Positions 51,128-58,444 of a DNA stretch of 64,000 nucleotides are shown in pieces (position 1 is the stretch's first letter; every line of letters starts with the position of its first letter). This DNA comes from Pseudoflavonifractor sp964504285 (GTDB lineage Bacteria; Bacillota; Clostridia; Oscillospirales; Oscillospiraceae). The notes under the pieces were generated by a model that saw only the letters and a list, made by a program, of their open reading frames with translations, searched no databases and was not told the DNA's origin. The DNA is taken from NCBI GenBank assembly GCA_964504285.1, contig CAZDDZ010000004.1, positions 1 through 64,000 on the forward strand. The letters run 5' to 3'. The position numbers were made by a program, and so were the translations under genes.

Positions 51128-52975
51128 ATGGAAAACAAGATGTTCTGCTATCAGTGCCAAGAAGCCGCGCTGAACAAGGCCTGTACCTACTCCGGCGTAT
51201 GCGGTAAAAATTCCGAGGTCTCTAACCTTCAGGACGCTCTGGTCTACATCACACGGGGGCTGGCTCAGGTGGCTTCTGCTCTGCGCACAGAGGGCAAAGC
51301 CGTGGGCACGGATGTGAATCACCTGGTTTCTCTCAATCTCTTTGTTACCATCACCAATGCTAACTTTGATGATGAGGACATTGTTGCCCGCACTTTAACC
51401 ACCACGCGGGTAAAGGAGCTCCTTTTGGCAAAGCTCACCAATCAAAATTGCCTTTCCGACGCAGCTCTGTGGTCGCCACAGAGCCGTGCTGAAATTGAGG
51501 AAAAGGCTCCCAGCGTGGGTGTGCTGGCTACCAGCGATGACGATGTGCGTAGCCTTCGCTGGCTCATTATCTATGGTTTAAAGGGCATGGCGGCCTACTC
51601 TAAGCATGCAAGTGCCCTGGGCCACGACAGTGAGTCGCTTGACGCATTCCTCCAGGAAGCTTTGGCAAAAACCTTGGATGACTCGCTCTCCGTGGATGAC
51701 CTCATCGCTCTCACGCTAGAGACGGGTAAGTACGGCGTGGATGTAATGGCCCTTCTTGATACCGCTAACACCCAGGCCTATGGCAGCCCACAGATCACAA
51801 AAGTCAACATTGGCGTGGGCAAAAAGCCGGGTATTCTAATTTCAGGCCATGACCTTAAGGATCTGGAAATGCTGCTAAAGCAGACCGAGGGTACCGGCGT
51901 AGATGTCTATACCCATAGCGAGATGCTCCCTGCTCACTACTACCCCGCCTTTCAGAAGTACCCCCATTTTGTGGGCAACTACGGCAACGCCTGGTGGAAG
52001 CAAAAGGAGGAATTTGAAAGTTTTAACGGCCCCGTTCTCATGACTACCAACTGCCTGGTGCCCCCCAGTCCCAGCTATCGTAACCGTGTGTACACCACCG
52101 GCGCGGTTGGCTTCCCCGGCCTCGCTCATATTCCCGGCGGTATTGGTGAGGAAAAGGACTTCTCCATGATTATTGAGCACGCCAAAAAGTGCCCGCCTCC
52201 CACCGAGATTGAAACAGGCGAAATCGTAGGCGGCTTTGCCCATGCCCAGGTACTGGCCCTGGCAGACAAGATAGTAGACGCAGTTAAGTCGGGCGCCATA
52301 AAGAAGTTTGTTGTTATGGCTGGGTGCGATGGCCGCGCTAAGAGCCGAAACTATTACACTGACTTTGCCAAAGCCCTTCCCCGTGACACCGTCATCCTTA
52401 CTGCTGGATGCGCCAAGTATAAGTACAACAAACTGAACCTGGGTGACATTGGCGGTATTCCGCGTGTGCTGGATGCGGGCCAGTGCAACGACTCCTACTC
52501 CTTAGCCATCATTGCCCTCAAGCTCAAGGAGGTCTTTGGTCTCAGTGATGTGAACGACCTTCCCATCGTCTACAACATTGCCTGGTACGAACAAAAGGCG
52601 GTCATTGTCCTGCTGGCACTTCTCCACCTCGGCGTGAAAAATATTCACCTGGGACCTACCCTTCCCGCCTTCCTCTCGCCTAATGTGGCCAAGGTACTGG
52701 TAGAAAACTTCGGCATTGCAGGCATTGACACCGTAGAGCATGACATTGAGAAGCTCATCGGTAAGGGTACCCTTTCATCAAGCGGCAAAATTACCGCTGA
52801 TATGACCATCGGTGAAATTCTCCGGGTCAATCCCGCCTTGGCCGAGTCCCTTATGGAATTTGGCATGCACTGCCTTGGCTGCCCCTCCTCCCAAATGGAA
52901 TCCCTGGCTGACGCCTGCACCGTCCATGGTATCTCTGTGAATGAGGTTCTCACCAAGCTTAACACCCATTCATAA
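51128..52975 (+). CDS. hcp: Hybrid-cluster protein (hydroxylamine/NO reductase) with C-terminal DUF1858-type domain
   Basis: The only plus-strand gene. Hcp reduces hydroxylamine or NO and protects anaerobes from nitrosative stress. Cysteines 7, 10, 19 and 25 (C-X2-C-X8-C-X5-C) define a class I [4Fe-4S] site, and the hybrid cluster residues lie in LFVTITNANFDDEDI, MAGCDGRAKSRN, TAGCAKYKYNK and DAGQCNDSYS. Residues from about 550 to 615 (KITADMTIGEIL to CLGCPSSQMESL) are an extra DUF1858-type CxxC domain, so the protein is about 65 residues longer than usual. AGGAGG precedes the ATG. Confidence 0.95.
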   Translation: MENKMFCYQCQEAALNKACTYSGVCGKNSEVSNLQDALVYITRGLAQVASALRTEGKAVGTDVNHLVSLNLFVTITNANFDDEDIVARTLTTTRVKELLLAKLTNQNCLSDAALWSPQSRAEIEEKAPSVGVLATSDDDVRSLRWLIIYGLKGMAAYSKHASALGHDSESLDAFLQEALAKTLDDSLSVDDLIALTLETGKYGVDVMALLDTANTQAYGSPQITKVNIGVGKKPGILISGHDLKDLEMLLKQTEGTGVDVYTHSEMLPAHYYPAFQKYPHFVGNYGNAWWKQKEEFESFNGPVLMTTNCLVPPSPSYRNRVYTTGAVGFPGLAHIPGGIGEEKDFSMIIEHAKKCPPPTEIETGEIVGGFAHAQVLALADKIVDAVKSGAIKKFVVMAGCDGRAKSRNYYTDFAKALPRDTVILTAGCAKYKYNKLNLGDIGGIPRVLDAGQCNDSYSLAIIALKLKEVFGLSDVNDLPIVYNIAWYEQKAVIVLLALLHLGVKNIHLGPTLPAFLSPNVAKVLVENFGIAGIDTVEHDIEKLIGKGTLSSSGKITADMTIGEILRVNPALAESLMEFGMHCLGCPSSQMESLADACTVHGISVNEVLTKLNTHS

Positions 52976-53043
52976 AATTGGGGTATCGCGTGCACCGCGA
53001 CCATGTACCCGCAACTATTAGAGTCTTTGTTTCAGCTTAAAAT

Positions 53044-53075
53044 AAAAAGGTGCTGCCATAAGGCAGCACCTTTTT
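53044..53075. terminator. Bidirectional terminator between hcp and rplS
   Basis: A 14-bp perfect stem (53044-53057 with 53062-53075) with a 4-base loop and T-tracts on both strands; it serves hcp on plus and rplS on minus. It is nearly identical to the terminator at 36322-36354. Confidence 0.9.
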
Positions 53076-53082
53076 TGTGCAA

Positions 53083-53424
53083 TTAGAGCTTTTCCTTGAT
53101 CTTGGCGCTCTTGCCCACGCGGTCACGCAGGTAGTAGAGCTTGGCACGGCGTACTTTACCATGACGCACCAGTTCAATCTTCTCAATGGAAGGAGCATGA
53201 ATGGGGAACACCTTCTCAACGCCAACGCCATAGGAAACGCGGCGAACGGTGACGGTCTCTTCAATGCCGCCATGCTTTTTCGCAATAACGGTGCCCTCGA
53301 AGATCTGGATACGCTCGCGGTTGCCTTCCTTAACCTTGATGTGGACACGGACGGTGTCGCCGACTTCGGCTACGGGGGGCTCAGCCTTGAGGTGCTTTTC
53401 GGTAAAAGCCTGCATGAGATTCAT
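53083..53424 (-). CDS. rplS: Ribosomal protein L19
   Basis: 113 residues of the large-subunit protein at the 30S-50S interface: FTEKHLKAEPPVAEVGDTVR, VHIKVKEGNRERIQIFEGTV, RRVSYGVGVEKVFPIHAP and a basic C-terminus. I use the ATG at 53424 (AGGAGGAAATAAA upstream) rather than an upstream in-frame start, since the family begins here. Usual neighbours rimM and trmD are missing; it stands alone with its own promoter. Confidence 0.97.
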   Translation of the reverse strand: MNLMQAFTEKHLKAEPPVAEVGDTVRVHIKVKEGNRERIQIFEGTVIAKKHGGIEETVTVRRVSYGVGVEKVFPIHAPSIEKIELVRHGKVRRAKLYYLRDRVGKSAKIKEKL

Positions 53425-53429
53425 TTTAT

Positions 53430-53525
53430 TTCCTCCTGATTTATAGGCGTTCATACCGACTACTCACTGGCCGCTCATTCCATCGGAGCGACAGCCGCAG
53501 AGGACCACCCTTTCAATTTAGACTA
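53430..53525 (-). promoter_or_regulatory. rplS 5' leader, possible autoregulatory RNA
   Basis: The leader of about 100 bases between the rplS promoter and its ribosome site contains CGCTC and GAGCG pairing around a nine-base loop, with a GGC/GCC extension. L19 leaders that bind their own protein are known in Firmicutes; I only see the length and a small hairpin, not the defined consensus. Confidence 0.3.
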
Positions 53526-53529
53526 AAGT

Positions 53530-53558
53530 ATAATACCACAGGAGGTATTCGTTTGCAA
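53530..53558 (-). promoter_or_regulatory. SigA-type promoter of rplS
   Basis: Minus strand: TTGCAA (53553-53558) and TATTAT (53530-53535), spacer 17 bp. A TATACT alternative overlaps three bases on. It lies between the M50 gene stop and the rplS leader. Confidence 0.7.
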
Positions 53559-53570
53559 GATAAATTTACT

Positions 53571-54155
53571 TTATTTTCTTCTTTTCGGTGCGCTAAGTGA
53601 CATAGTAAGCCAGCTTGCCGTTATCAAAAGGGTAAAATTTGTTTTAGTCACCCAAAGCAGCGCCGTCCCCACCAGCAGGAGACAACATGCCGTTACCTTA
53701 GAGAGTATCTCTACCACCTGCTCCGCTATATGACGCGACCACAAGAGCGACACAAGGCTGTACACCGCGCGCCCGCCATCCAACTGAACCACAGGCAGCA
53801 GATTAAAGGCCGCCAGACTCAGGTTTAGACCCGCAAAAAGATACCATCGGTCCCCTGCCCAGGCTGCCAGAAAAGCCAGCGCGAAGTTGACCCCGGGCCC
53901 CGCCAGTGCCGCAACCAGATTGCCGCTCAAGCTCAAAGGCCGGGCCGCCGAAAGTGTCATCTCCGCTCCGGAGAGGGAGAGCCGTATTCCTGCCACACGA
54001 CCACCCATTGCGTAAATAGCCAACATATGTCCCAGCTCGTGGCATAGGCAGGCACAGACTGCCCAGGGTAAAATATTTTGTCCGTCCAAATAGTACAGGG
54101 CGGCCGCCATCAGCAGAAATCCCCCCGTCACCTCCACCCTTCCCCATCGCAGCAT
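53571..54155 (-). CDS. SpoIVFB-like M50 intramembrane metalloprotease
   Basis: 194 residues: zinc motif CLCHELGHMLAIYAMGG in the second hydrophobic segment, the third ligand in LPVVQLDGGRAVYS and about five membrane segments. SpoIVFB cleaves pro-sigma-K in the mother cell of Bacillus; the pairing with an upstream M23-domain protein matches spoIVFA-spoIVFB. Small size fits a minimal S2P. Assignment to sporulation is inferred from context, since a sigma-K gene is not in the window. Confidence 0.82.
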   Translation of the reverse strand: MLRWGRVEVTGGFLLMAAALYYLDGQNILPWAVCACLCHELGHMLAIYAMGGRVAGIRLSLSGAEMTLSAARPLSLSGNLVAALAGPGVNFALAFLAAWAGDRWYLFAGLNLSLAAFNLLPVVQLDGGRAVYSLVSLLWSRHIAEQVVEILSKVTACCLLLVGTALLWVTKTNFTLLITASWLTMSLSAPKRRK

Positions 54156-54158
54156 AAG

Positions 54159-55175
54159 CTACTCCGCGGCAATATAATAGAGCGGGTTTAGAAGCACGCC
54201 GTCCTTCTTAATTTCAAAATGAAGATGGGGGCCAGTGGCGTTTCCGGTATCTCCTGACTCGGCAATTTTGTCTCCGGCCTTTACCGTTTGTCCCTGCTGA
54301 ACGCAGAGCTTACTGTTGTGCGCGTAAAATGTGGTAACACCGTTGCTGTGCTTAATTTGCGTATAAAGGCCATAAATTGGGCTTTCACCGATATAGTCCA
54401 CCACGCCGTCCCCGAAGGCAAGCACACTGGAGCCATTATTAACCGCCAAATCTGCCCCATTATGAAATTTTTCCTCTCCGTCCACCGGGTGCTCCCGCCA
54501 TCCAAACGCCGAAGAAACCCACCATCCTTTTACCGGGCAAACCGTCTTTCCCACGTTCAGCGTATATTGATCCATGGTGGCGTTGGCAGGCAAGGCCGGA
54601 CCGGAATAGTCCATGTGGATTACCGCCGGCGTTTCGGGCGGGGTGCTCTCCTGGGGAGGCGCGGTTTCAGCCGGTGGCGCGCTCTCCGCCGGCTGTACGG
54701 GTGTCGGCTGGGGCTGTGATGTCTCCTCCGGGCCGAAGCTATATTTCAAAACACTTTGTGCCGTTACCGGCTGGCTCAAAAACACCTTTTGCTCCTGATA
54801 GGTTGGCAGCAACTTCTGAATGGGTGGCGCAACCGTCACGCGGCTGCCGCCGAATACCTCTACAAAAAGCTCACCCATGGTATCCAATACCGGCTCACCA
54901 TCGGAGATGGAGCGGCCAAGGCTGGAAAATGCGGCTCTGAAATCGGTATCACTGCCCATCAGCCCGGTCAGTTCTTCCCGCAGATAGACCATTTTATCCG
55001 GGAAAATGCCTTTACCTATAAAGACCACCAAAAAGAGCGCAATACATACGCCCAACTGTGCCAGCCTGCGCTGCTCCCGTGGGCCAAGCGCCATCTTTCC
55101 CTTTCGTTTGCCTGATGAGTGGGTGCTCCCTGCTCTCTCCCGCCGCTTTTCCCAACTGCGATATGCTGTTTCCAT
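54159..55175 (-). CDS. M23/LytM-domain membrane protein, SpoIVFA-like
   Basis: About 338 residues: basic cytoplasmic N-terminus, one membrane segment (LGVCIALFLVVFIGKGIF), a Pro/Glu-rich linker (PVQPAESAPPAETAPPQEST) and a LytM domain with the zinc ligands in FHNGADLAV and PHLHFEIKK. The domain appears catalytically complete, while SpoIVFA of Bacillus is regarded as a regulatory scaffold. Start at ATG 55175 with GGAGGTCG upstream. It is followed within four bases by the SpoIVFB-like gene, so a SpoIVFA role is likely; a separate endopeptidase (SpoIIQ-like) is the alternative. Confidence 0.8.
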   Translation of the reverse strand: METAYRSWEKRRERAGSTHSSGKRKGKMALGPREQRRLAQLGVCIALFLVVFIGKGIFPDKMVYLREELTGLMGSDTDFRAAFSSLGRSISDGEPVLDTMGELFVEVFGGSRVTVAPPIQKLLPTYQEQKVFLSQPVTAQSVLKYSFGPEETSQPQPTPVQPAESAPPAETAPPQESTPPETPAVIHMDYSGPALPANATMDQYTLNVGKTVCPVKGWWVSSAFGWREHPVDGEEKFHNGADLAVNNGSSVLAFGDGVVDYIGESPIYGLYTQIKHSNGVTTFYAHNSKLCVQQGQTVKAGDKIAESGDTGNATGPHLHFEIKKDGVLLNPLYYIAAE

Positions 55176-55280
55176 ATGGGCGACCTCCGTTCTTTCGTGG
55201 CACAATACAAGTTGTACCTATATCTATTCGGATAGGACGCCGGATATGCAACAAGCCTCCCTTCTGACCGGACAAGCTTT

Positions 55281-55336
55281 CCTTCTAAACAATAAGGGCC
55301 GGAACATAACTGTTCCGGCCCTTATTGTTTAGAAGG
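55281..55336. terminator. Perfect 26-bp palindromic hairpin after xerD
   Basis: Arms 55281-55306 and 55311-55336 are exactly complementary over 26 bp with a 4-base loop. It follows the xerD stop on the minus strand. T-rich bases lie within the stem end rather than after it, so it may act as a terminator, a processing site or a cruciform. Confidence 0.65.
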
Positions 55337-55371
55337 AGTGTAAAATCGGACTGGCCGATCTCGTTTACAGT

Positions 55372-56250
55372 CTATGCCCGAGGGTGGGCTTTATTGTATA
55401 CATCTTTGAGCTTTTGATTGACAAGTTGCGCATATATCTGTGTAGAGGAAATATCGGCATGCCCCAGCATTTCCTGAATAGAGCGTAAATCAGCACCATT
55501 TTCCAGCAGATGGGCGGCAAAGGAGTGGCGCAGGGTGTGGGGGGTAATCTCCTTTTTAATGCCCGCCTTTTCCTGATAGTGCTTAATGATTTTCCAAAAA
55601 CCCTGACGACTCATACGCTCGCCGCTCATATTGACAAAGAGGGCATTTTCATCTGGCTGCTCCAGCATCTGGGGCCGAATATGATTAACATACTCCGACA
55701 GCGCACGGACAGCGGCAGGATAGAGTGGAATGATGCGCTCCTTACTTCGGCCCACACACCGGATAAAGCCAGCGGAGAGATTGGTGTGCTCCATGTTTAG
55801 CCCAATTAGTTCCGACACTCGGATACCGGTGGCATATAGCAGCTCCAGCATGGCTTTGTCCCTACAGCCCTTGGCATCACCAAGCTCCGGCTGCTCCAAA
55901 AAGAGGTCAACCTCTTTATTGGTCAAAATCTGGGGCAGCTTGCGCTCCACCTTAGCGGGGGCAATACCGCGGGCAGGGTTGACACTGACCACTCCACCGC
56001 CCATAAGATAGCTGTAAAAAGACTTTAGAGATGCAAGGCTGCGGGTAACGGTAGCAACCGATTTCCCCTTTCCGGAAAGGCTCTTTACATAGCGTTCAAT
56101 ATCCTCCTGTTCGGCCTGGTCGGGCGAAAAGCCCTCATTTTCCGTCCAACGGAGGTACTGCCCTATGTCCCGCAGGTAGGAGCTCAGGGTATTGGAGGCA
56201 GCCTTCTTTTCAGTTGTCAGATATGCCTCATATTCCTTCAAAAACTCCAT
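55372..56250 (-). CDS. xerD: Tyrosine recombinase XerD-like
   Basis: About 292 residues: SAM-like N-terminal domain (EYLTTEKKAASNTLSSYLRD-like start) and a catalytic domain with arginine in YATGIRVSELIGLN, HxLR in TPHTLRHSFAAHLLENG, HAD in MLGHADISSTQIYAQL with the nucleophile tyrosine. XerD resolves chromosome dimers at dif with XerC. I start it at ATG 56250 (MEFLKEYE); the long upstream extension lies in the next gene. XerC or XerA-type cannot be excluded. Confidence 0.9.
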   Translation of the reverse strand: MEFLKEYEAYLTTEKKAASNTLSSYLRDIGQYLRWTENEGFSPDQAEQEDIERYVKSLSGKGKSVATVTRSLASLKSFYSYLMGGGVVSVNPARGIAPAKVERKLPQILTNKEVDLFLEQPELGDAKGCRDKAMLELLYATGIRVSELIGLNMEHTNLSAGFIRCVGRSKERIIPLYPAAVRALSEYVNHIRPQMLEQPDENALFVNMSGERMSRQGFWKIIKHYQEKAGIKKEITPHTLRHSFAAHLLENGADLRSIQEMLGHADISSTQIYAQLVNQKLKDVYNKAHPRA

Positions 56251-56281
56251 AATCCTGCCGCGTCTCCATCCTATGTAATCT

Positions 56282-56911
56282 TTATGCCCCGAGTAAACCT
56301 GCCATGCCGGACAAAAGCCCGGGCACAGCCAGATACTCCAGCAGTACACACACACAGAACGCCCCGGCACACACACCGCAGCGTAGAAAATAAGCTCTCC
56401 CAACCGGAGAACTCCGCCCGCTCTCTCCCCATGCCCTTCCCGCCAAACCGCGAGCTGAAGCAAAGCCCTGTACGCCTAAGGCAAACAGCGCGGGAATTGA
56501 AATCAGGCCCGAGATACCAAATACCACCACGGCTAGCATACTTCCCGTCCCGCCAAGCATCCGGGTAAAGGAAGCAATGGCAAATGAGAGGAGAAAGCCG
56601 CGTACAGAAAAGAGAATTGGAATTCCAATTACGCCAAAGGCGGTGAACCCCAGCACCACAGTGAGAAGCGGCCAGCGCAGCACCTCCCACAAGAGCGGCA
56701 AAAGCAGGGGCGGCGTTACCCCATCTGTCTTAGCCACTGCAAGAAGCCCCTGCATATAGGCCGACAGACTTTCGCTGCCTCCTCCACCTACATTGGCGCA
56801 CAGCACACAACCGGCCACGCCGCCAAGTAAAAAGCAAATGGCTGTTACCGCCAGGGCTGGCGTAGCCCCCTGCATAGGCACGTCCCAAAGCCCGGCAACC
56901 GCTCTGCGCAT
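56282..56911 (-). CDS. SpoIIM-like membrane protein
   Basis: About 209 residues with five to six membrane segments. The stretch GFTAFGVIGIPILFSVRGFL resembles the conserved SpoIIM core (G-rich, with GxP and GF), and the first segment AVTAICFLLGGVAGCVL also fits. SpoIIM is part of the DMP complex that remodels septal peptidoglycan during engulfment. xerD following a spoIIM gene is a common clostridial pairing. GGAGGTGATGAGTG precedes the ATG. Similarity is moderate by eye. Confidence 0.68.
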   Translation of the reverse strand: MRRAVAGLWDVPMQGATPALAVTAICFLLGGVAGCVLCANVGGGGSESLSAYMQGLLAVAKTDGVTPPLLLPLLWEVLRWPLLTVVLGFTAFGVIGIPILFSVRGFLLSFAIASFTRMLGGTGSMLAVVVFGISGLISIPALFALGVQGFASARGLAGRAWGESGRSSPVGRAYFLRCGVCAGAFCVCVLLEYLAVPGLLSGMAGLLGA

Positions 56912-56969
56912 CACTCATCACCTCCGTGACAGCTTATGCGTTCAAATGGCGGGATAGCACCGAAACTTA

Positions 56970-57131
56970 GAACCTGTATCCATAGGCCACCGTGGCCGAA
57001 TTTTTGAGGTGAAATAGTCTCAGACAAGGCGAAATGTCGCCGTCATGCTAATGTATTACAAGGCTTTTGGCCGATGGCATGTGGCGATTTCACCCGAAAA
57101 GGCGGTTGCGCGAGCCTATGAATACAGGTTC
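56970..57131. mobile_element. MITE-like 162-bp element with 17-bp terminal inverted repeats
   Basis: Left end GAACCTGTATCCATAGG (56970-56986) and right end (57115-57131) are inverted repeats with one mismatch. TTA lies immediately outside both ends (56967-56969, 57132-57134), a likely 3-bp target duplication. The right TTA is the proC stop codon. No reading frame of note is inside; a family member may be mobilised by a transposase elsewhere. Confidence 0.68.
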
Positions 57132-57929
57132 TTATTTACCAAGCTCTCTCGAACGGCTTACACAGCGCTCCATGGCCCGGGAAATCATTTCTTCAAATTG
57201 GTGCTCATCAAAGGCGGTCAACGCCGCCAGGGTGGTGCCGCCCGGAGAGCAGACCTGACGAGTCAGCTCCCCTGCCTCCCCGCCGCTCTCCAAAAGCATT
57301 TTAGCGGCCCCCTCCATGGTAAGCGCGGTGAGACGCAGCGCTTCTTCCGGGTCCATCCCCAGCTTGACTGCCCCCTTCACCATGGCGTCCGCCATGCGGA
57401 AAAAGTAGGCGGGAGAGGAACCGGATACAGCAATAACCGCATCCAGCATGGACTCAGGGACAATGGACACCTCACCCGCAGCGGAGAACACCTCCACCAC
57501 GGCGTTAAACAGCTTCTGCGGAACCAAGGGAGCCTGAGCCACGGCGGTAACGCCCTTGCCCACCAGCAACGGAGTATTGGGCATGGCACGTACCACATGG
57601 CAACCGGGCAACTGAAGGTTTAAGTAACTTGCGGAATAACCGGGCGAGATAGATACCACACACTTATCCCATAGAAGAGGCGCGATCTCCGGAAGCACAA
57701 CTCCAAACATCTGAGGCTTAATGCCTAAAATGATGAGGTCGGCTTCCTGTGCTACCACACGATTGTCGGAGGTAGTGTTCACCCCTCGGCGAGCCGGTAT
57801 CTCTAGTTTTTCACCGCTACGGTTTGACATATAAATTTGGTCAGGGGGCAATAGCTCAGTCCTAAGAATTCCATTGAGAATCGCACCGGCCATATTTCCG
57901 GCACCAATGAACCCTAATTTAAACTCCAA
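57132..57929 (-). CDS. proC: Pyrroline-5-carboxylate reductase
   Basis: Last step of proline synthesis, using NAD(P)H. 265 residues: Rossmann start FKLGFIGAGNMAGAILNGIL, then VVRAMPNTPLLVGKGVTAVA and the C-terminal dimer helices with LRQ-V-like GELTRQVCSPGGTTLAALTA. Start TTG at 57929 with GAGGGGGG upstream. Its stop coincides with the end of a MITE-like element, and its leader carries two copies of a structured repeat. The protein itself ends normally. Confidence 0.95.
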   Translation of the reverse strand: MEFKLGFIGAGNMAGAILNGILRTELLPPDQIYMSNRSGEKLEIPARRGVNTTSDNRVVAQEADLIILGIKPQMFGVVLPEIAPLLWDKCVVSISPGYSASYLNLQLPGCHVVRAMPNTPLLVGKGVTAVAQAPLVPQKLFNAVVEVFSAAGEVSIVPESMLDAVIAVSGSSPAYFFRMADAMVKGAVKLGMDPEEALRLTALTMEGAAKMLLESGGEAGELTRQVCSPGGTTLAALTAFDEHQFEEMISRAMERCVSRSRELGK

Positions 57930-57960
57930 GCAATGTGCCCCCCTCTATGGTTGATAGCAT

Positions 57961-58200
57961 GTAACAACTGCACCGCTGTTGTTACATGCGCATTTCGGCA
58001 CTCCGTGCCGAAGCGCTTAGATTTCAGCCAGCGGCCGGGACGGCCGCATGGCATATTATATCACGAACAAAGTTCATGATGTAACAACAGCGGTGCAGTT
58101 GTTACATGCGCATTTCGGCACTCCGTGCCGAAGCGCTTAGATTTCAGCCAGCGGCCGGGACGGCCGCATGGCATATTATATCACGAACAAAGTTCATGAT
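57961..58200. repeat. Two tandem copies of a 120-bp palindrome-rich repeat
   Basis: 57961-58080 and 58081-58200 are identical except for a 9-base loop near the start, which is inverted between copies (bases 9-17 of each unit). Each unit holds four stem-loops: an 8-bp GTAACAAC/GTTGTTAC hairpin, TTCGGCAC/GTGCCGAA, GCGGCCG/CGGCCGC, and ATCACGAAC/GTTCATGAT with one mismatch. The unit is in the proC leader region. Not coding. Confidence 0.9.
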
Positions 58201-58202
58201 AT

Positions 58203-58231
58203 AATATAGCCCTCAAACAACTGTAACGCAA
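58203..58231 (-). promoter_or_regulatory. Possible promoter of proC
   Basis: Minus strand: TTGCGT (58226-58231) and TATATT (58203-58208), spacer 17 bp. If used, the proC transcript would begin by crossing both 120-bp repeats, giving a leader of about 270 bases. Bases 58232-58314 show only AT-rich DNA and two GTTTACATAA repeats. Confidence 0.45.
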
Positions 58232-58314
58232 GGAATACATGATAAAAAACATATTTTTGTATATTATGACCAAATGTTATGTAAACAAAATTATGTAAAC
58301 TCCGAAACCAAAAG

Positions 58315-58343
58315 GAAGGGCACCGTACGTTGCGGTGCCCTTC
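58315..58343 (-). terminator. Intrinsic terminator of the SCIFF operon
   Basis: An 11-bp perfect stem (58315-58325 with 58333-58343) with a 7-base loop and CCTTTTGG after it on the minus strand, about 100 bases past the scfB stop. The bases between (58344-58444) show nothing else. Confidence 0.75.
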
Positions 58344-58444
58344 TCACAGCTATATCTAGTATGTCTTGGCCTGTAGTCAGCCAATATGTGCTATTTTGCC
58401 GCAAATACAAGCGATTACAGAATGTATTATTACGTTCTGTATAC

